Source of the DNA: CADCWK01 sp964244115
GTDB lineage: Bacteria; Chloroflexota; Chloroflexia; Thermomicrobiales; UBA6265
Assembly: GCA_964244115.1 (NCBI GenBank)
Contig: CAXTHM010000003.1
Span: forward strand, 1 to 64,000
Direction of reading: 5' to 3'
Length of the DNA: 64,000 bases
The position numbers and the translations under genes are program-made. The notes beneath the pieces were generated by a model. It saw only the letters and a program-made list of their open reading frames with translations. It was not told where the DNA came from and did not search any database. Positions within the stretch are counted from its first letter, which is position 1; the number at the start of each line of letters is the position of its first letter. Shown here piece by piece: positions 62,718 through 64,000 of the stretch.

Positions 62718-64000
62718 ATGTCGGCGAATCCACTGCCCGGGGCCATCAGCGCGCGCTTCGAACGGATCGACACCGGGACGGTGCCAAGTGCTTCCCGGTC
62801 CCGGCGGCGAACGGTCCGGGTCGAGCGCCACCCGGCGGTCCGGCCCCCGCTTCCCGGTCGGCCGAACGTCCCGGTGATGGGGCCGCGCCGGACCGACCCG
62901 TGGTCGCGGGCGGTGTGGGCGCTGCGGCACTGGCCGCTGCCGAGCGCGATCCTACTGCTGTCGCTGCTCGGCGGGGCGCTGCTCCGGATGGTGAACCTGT
63001 CGGGCAACCCGCCCGGCGTCAACCAGGACGAGGCCGTCACCGCCTACGACGCCTGGAGCATCTGGCAGACGGGGCGGGACCATCACGGTGCCCCGTTCCC
63101 GTTCTGGGTGCTGGAGACCTTCACCGACTGGTCGTCGCCGCTCCTGACGTTCATCCTCGCCCCGTTCGTCGGCATCTTCGGGCTCGATATCGAGGTCGTC
63201 CGGCTCGTCACCGCCAGCCTCGGGCTGGTCATGGTCGTCGGGGTCTTCGGCTTCGCGAAGGAACTGACGGCGAACCCGTGGGTCGGGGCGGTGGCGGCGG
63301 CCTTCGCCGCGATCTCGCCGTGGTCGGTCCACTACAGCCGCTACGCCCTCCTGCCGATCGCGGCGATGGCGGTCGGGATGCTGCTGCTCTGGTGCCTGCT
63401 CTGGACGTTCCGGACCCGGAGCGAGGTCGGGCTGGTCCTCTGCGCGGTGCTGGCCGGGCTGACGCTGCTCGGCTACCACACGATGAAGCTGTACGTGCCG
63501 CTGATCGGGCTCGTCGTCGTCGTGCTGTACGGGCGCCAGGTGCTCCGGTTCCCGGTCCGCGTCCTGATCAACGCGGCCGGCATCCTCGCCTTCCTCGCGG
63601 GGCCGGCTCTCTTTCTGACGCAGCGCGACCCGGACGTCGGCCGGCGCAACAGCTACCTCCTCATCACCAACCAGGACGGCTTCGGCATCCGGATGCTGGT
63701 CGACAGCTACTGGAGCTACATCTCGCCGGATTTCCTCTTCCGCCGCGGCGACGGCGACCCGACCCACACCATGCCCGGCCACGGTCTCGAGCTCTGGTTC
63801 ATTGCCCCGCTGATCCTGCTCGGCCTCGGCATCGTGGTCTGGCAGGTCGTCCAGCCCGGCCGTCTGCTGCCGGACCGGCGGGCGACGCTGCTGCTGCTGG
63901 CCGCGACGCTGCTCGCCCCGCTGCCCGGCGCCCTGACGCAGTTCCAGGCCGCCAACCGGACCGCCTTCCTGTCGCCGCTGCTGGCGGTGCTCTGCGGGCT
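62718..64000 (+). CDS. GT39/ArnT-like glycosyltransferase, 3' end outside window
   Basis: At least 427 codons, open to the window end. After a basic Arg/Pro-rich N-terminal tail of about 75 residues, a helix (SAILLLSLLGGALLR) leads to NPPGVNQDEAVTAYDAWSIW then TGRDHHG, the first-loop Asp-Glu pattern of ArnT/PMT_2-like GT-C enzymes. At least eight further hydrophobic helices follow, with ISPWSVHYSRYALLPI near residue 200. It starts 116 bp after the double GT-C gene, with GGAGGA 4 bases before the ATG, and probably shares its pathway of surface glycosylation. Confidence 0.82.
   Translation, partial: MSANPLPGAISARFERIDTGTVPSASRSRRRTVRVERHPAVRPPLPGRPNVPVMGPRRTDPWSRAVWALRHWPLPSAILLLSLLGGALLRMVNLSGNPPGVNQDEAVTAYDAWSIWQTGRDHHGAPFPFWVLETFTDWSSPLLTFILAPFVGIFGLDIEVVRLVTASLGLVMVVGVFGFAKELTANPWVGAVAAAFAAISPWSVHYSRYALLPIAAMAVGMLLLWCLLWTFRTRSEVGLVLCAVLAGLTLLGYHTMKLYVPLIGLVVVVLYGRQVLRFPVRVLINAAGILAFLAGPALFLTQRDPDVGRRNSYLLITNQDGFGIRMLVDSYWSYISPDFLFRRGDGDPTHTMPGHGLELWFIAPLILLGLGIVVWQVVQPGRLLPDRRATLLLLAATLLAPLPGALTQFQAANRTAFLSPLLAVLCG

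Noticed and set aside
60058..62733. 891-codon minus-strand open frame opposite the mannosyltransferase-like gene
   Set aside because: Gln/Arg/Asp/His-rich shadow of a membrane protein gene on the plus strand.

Overview
The window is high-GC DNA (third codon positions mostly G or C) from a draft assembly, with two 10-N scaffold gaps at 57723-57732 and 59974-59983. The gene content suggests a Chloroflexota bacterium of the Thermomicrobia type: bacterial HerA/NurA beside SbcCD, a class II photolyase, a CtaB-type heme farnesyltransferase, GSI-type glutamine synthetase and large GT-C mannosyltransferase-like proteins. No rRNA or tRNA gene is present, so this placement is inference.

Layout. 0.2-1.7 kb: a hypothetical gene and a nucleoside phosphorylase. 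2.25-11.15 kb: a tight co-directional operon encoding a GAF-PAS-PP2C phosphatase, a BcsB-like protein, a BcsA-like synthase (frameshifted, no PilZ domain, large insertion), a STAS protein, an RsbW-like kinase and an OpgC-like acyltransferase. It looks like polysaccharide synthesis under partner-switching control. 11.3-12.9 kb: an ABM monooxygenase, a receiver-only response regulator and a small DUF6582-like protein. 12.95-21.1 kb, minus strand: SbcC, SbcD, HerA and NurA, a complete DNA end-resection set. 21.1-22.3 kb: a Y1 (HUH) transposase amid REP-like palindromes. 22.5-26.4 kb: L,D-transpeptidase, SDR and thioredoxin/NHL protein. 26.6-27.9 kb: an AT-richer patch with an abortive-infection-like gene.

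27.9-32.7 kb: His-rich PadR regulator, ctaB, nitroreductase and class II photolyase, then a 203-bp MITE-like inverted-repeat element. 33-35.8 kb: SDR and glnA. 36.2-37.75 kb: a three-gene overlapping operon (TIGR04255-like, unknown, HEPN-like) of lower GC, the best candidate for an undescribed defence or toxin-type module. 37.9-39.4 kb: a split photolyase/cryptochrome operon (DUF2256, FAD domain, alpha/beta domain). 39.5-43.5 kb: MFS transporter, recJ and a methyltransferase remnant. 43.9-48.4 kb: CheB and a CheB-CheR-PAS-histidine kinase fusion. 48.5-53.4 kb, minus strand: aldo/keto reductase, Gfo/Idh/MocA oxidoreductase and Lon. 54.1-64 kb: CopC-CopD fusion, TPM-domain protein, a double GT-C mannosyltransferase-like gene and a second GT39-like gene running off the window.

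Three dispersed repeat types occupy intergenic space: REP-like palindromes (CCGGGCGC...GCCGCCCGG), a MITE-like family carrying GCGAAGCTTGCGAG, and loose CCCCTCTCC/GGAGAGGGG inverted pairs. Both N gaps are flanked by short duplicated sequence, and removing the duplicate plus gap restores one continuous reading frame in each case, so both genes are probably intact.
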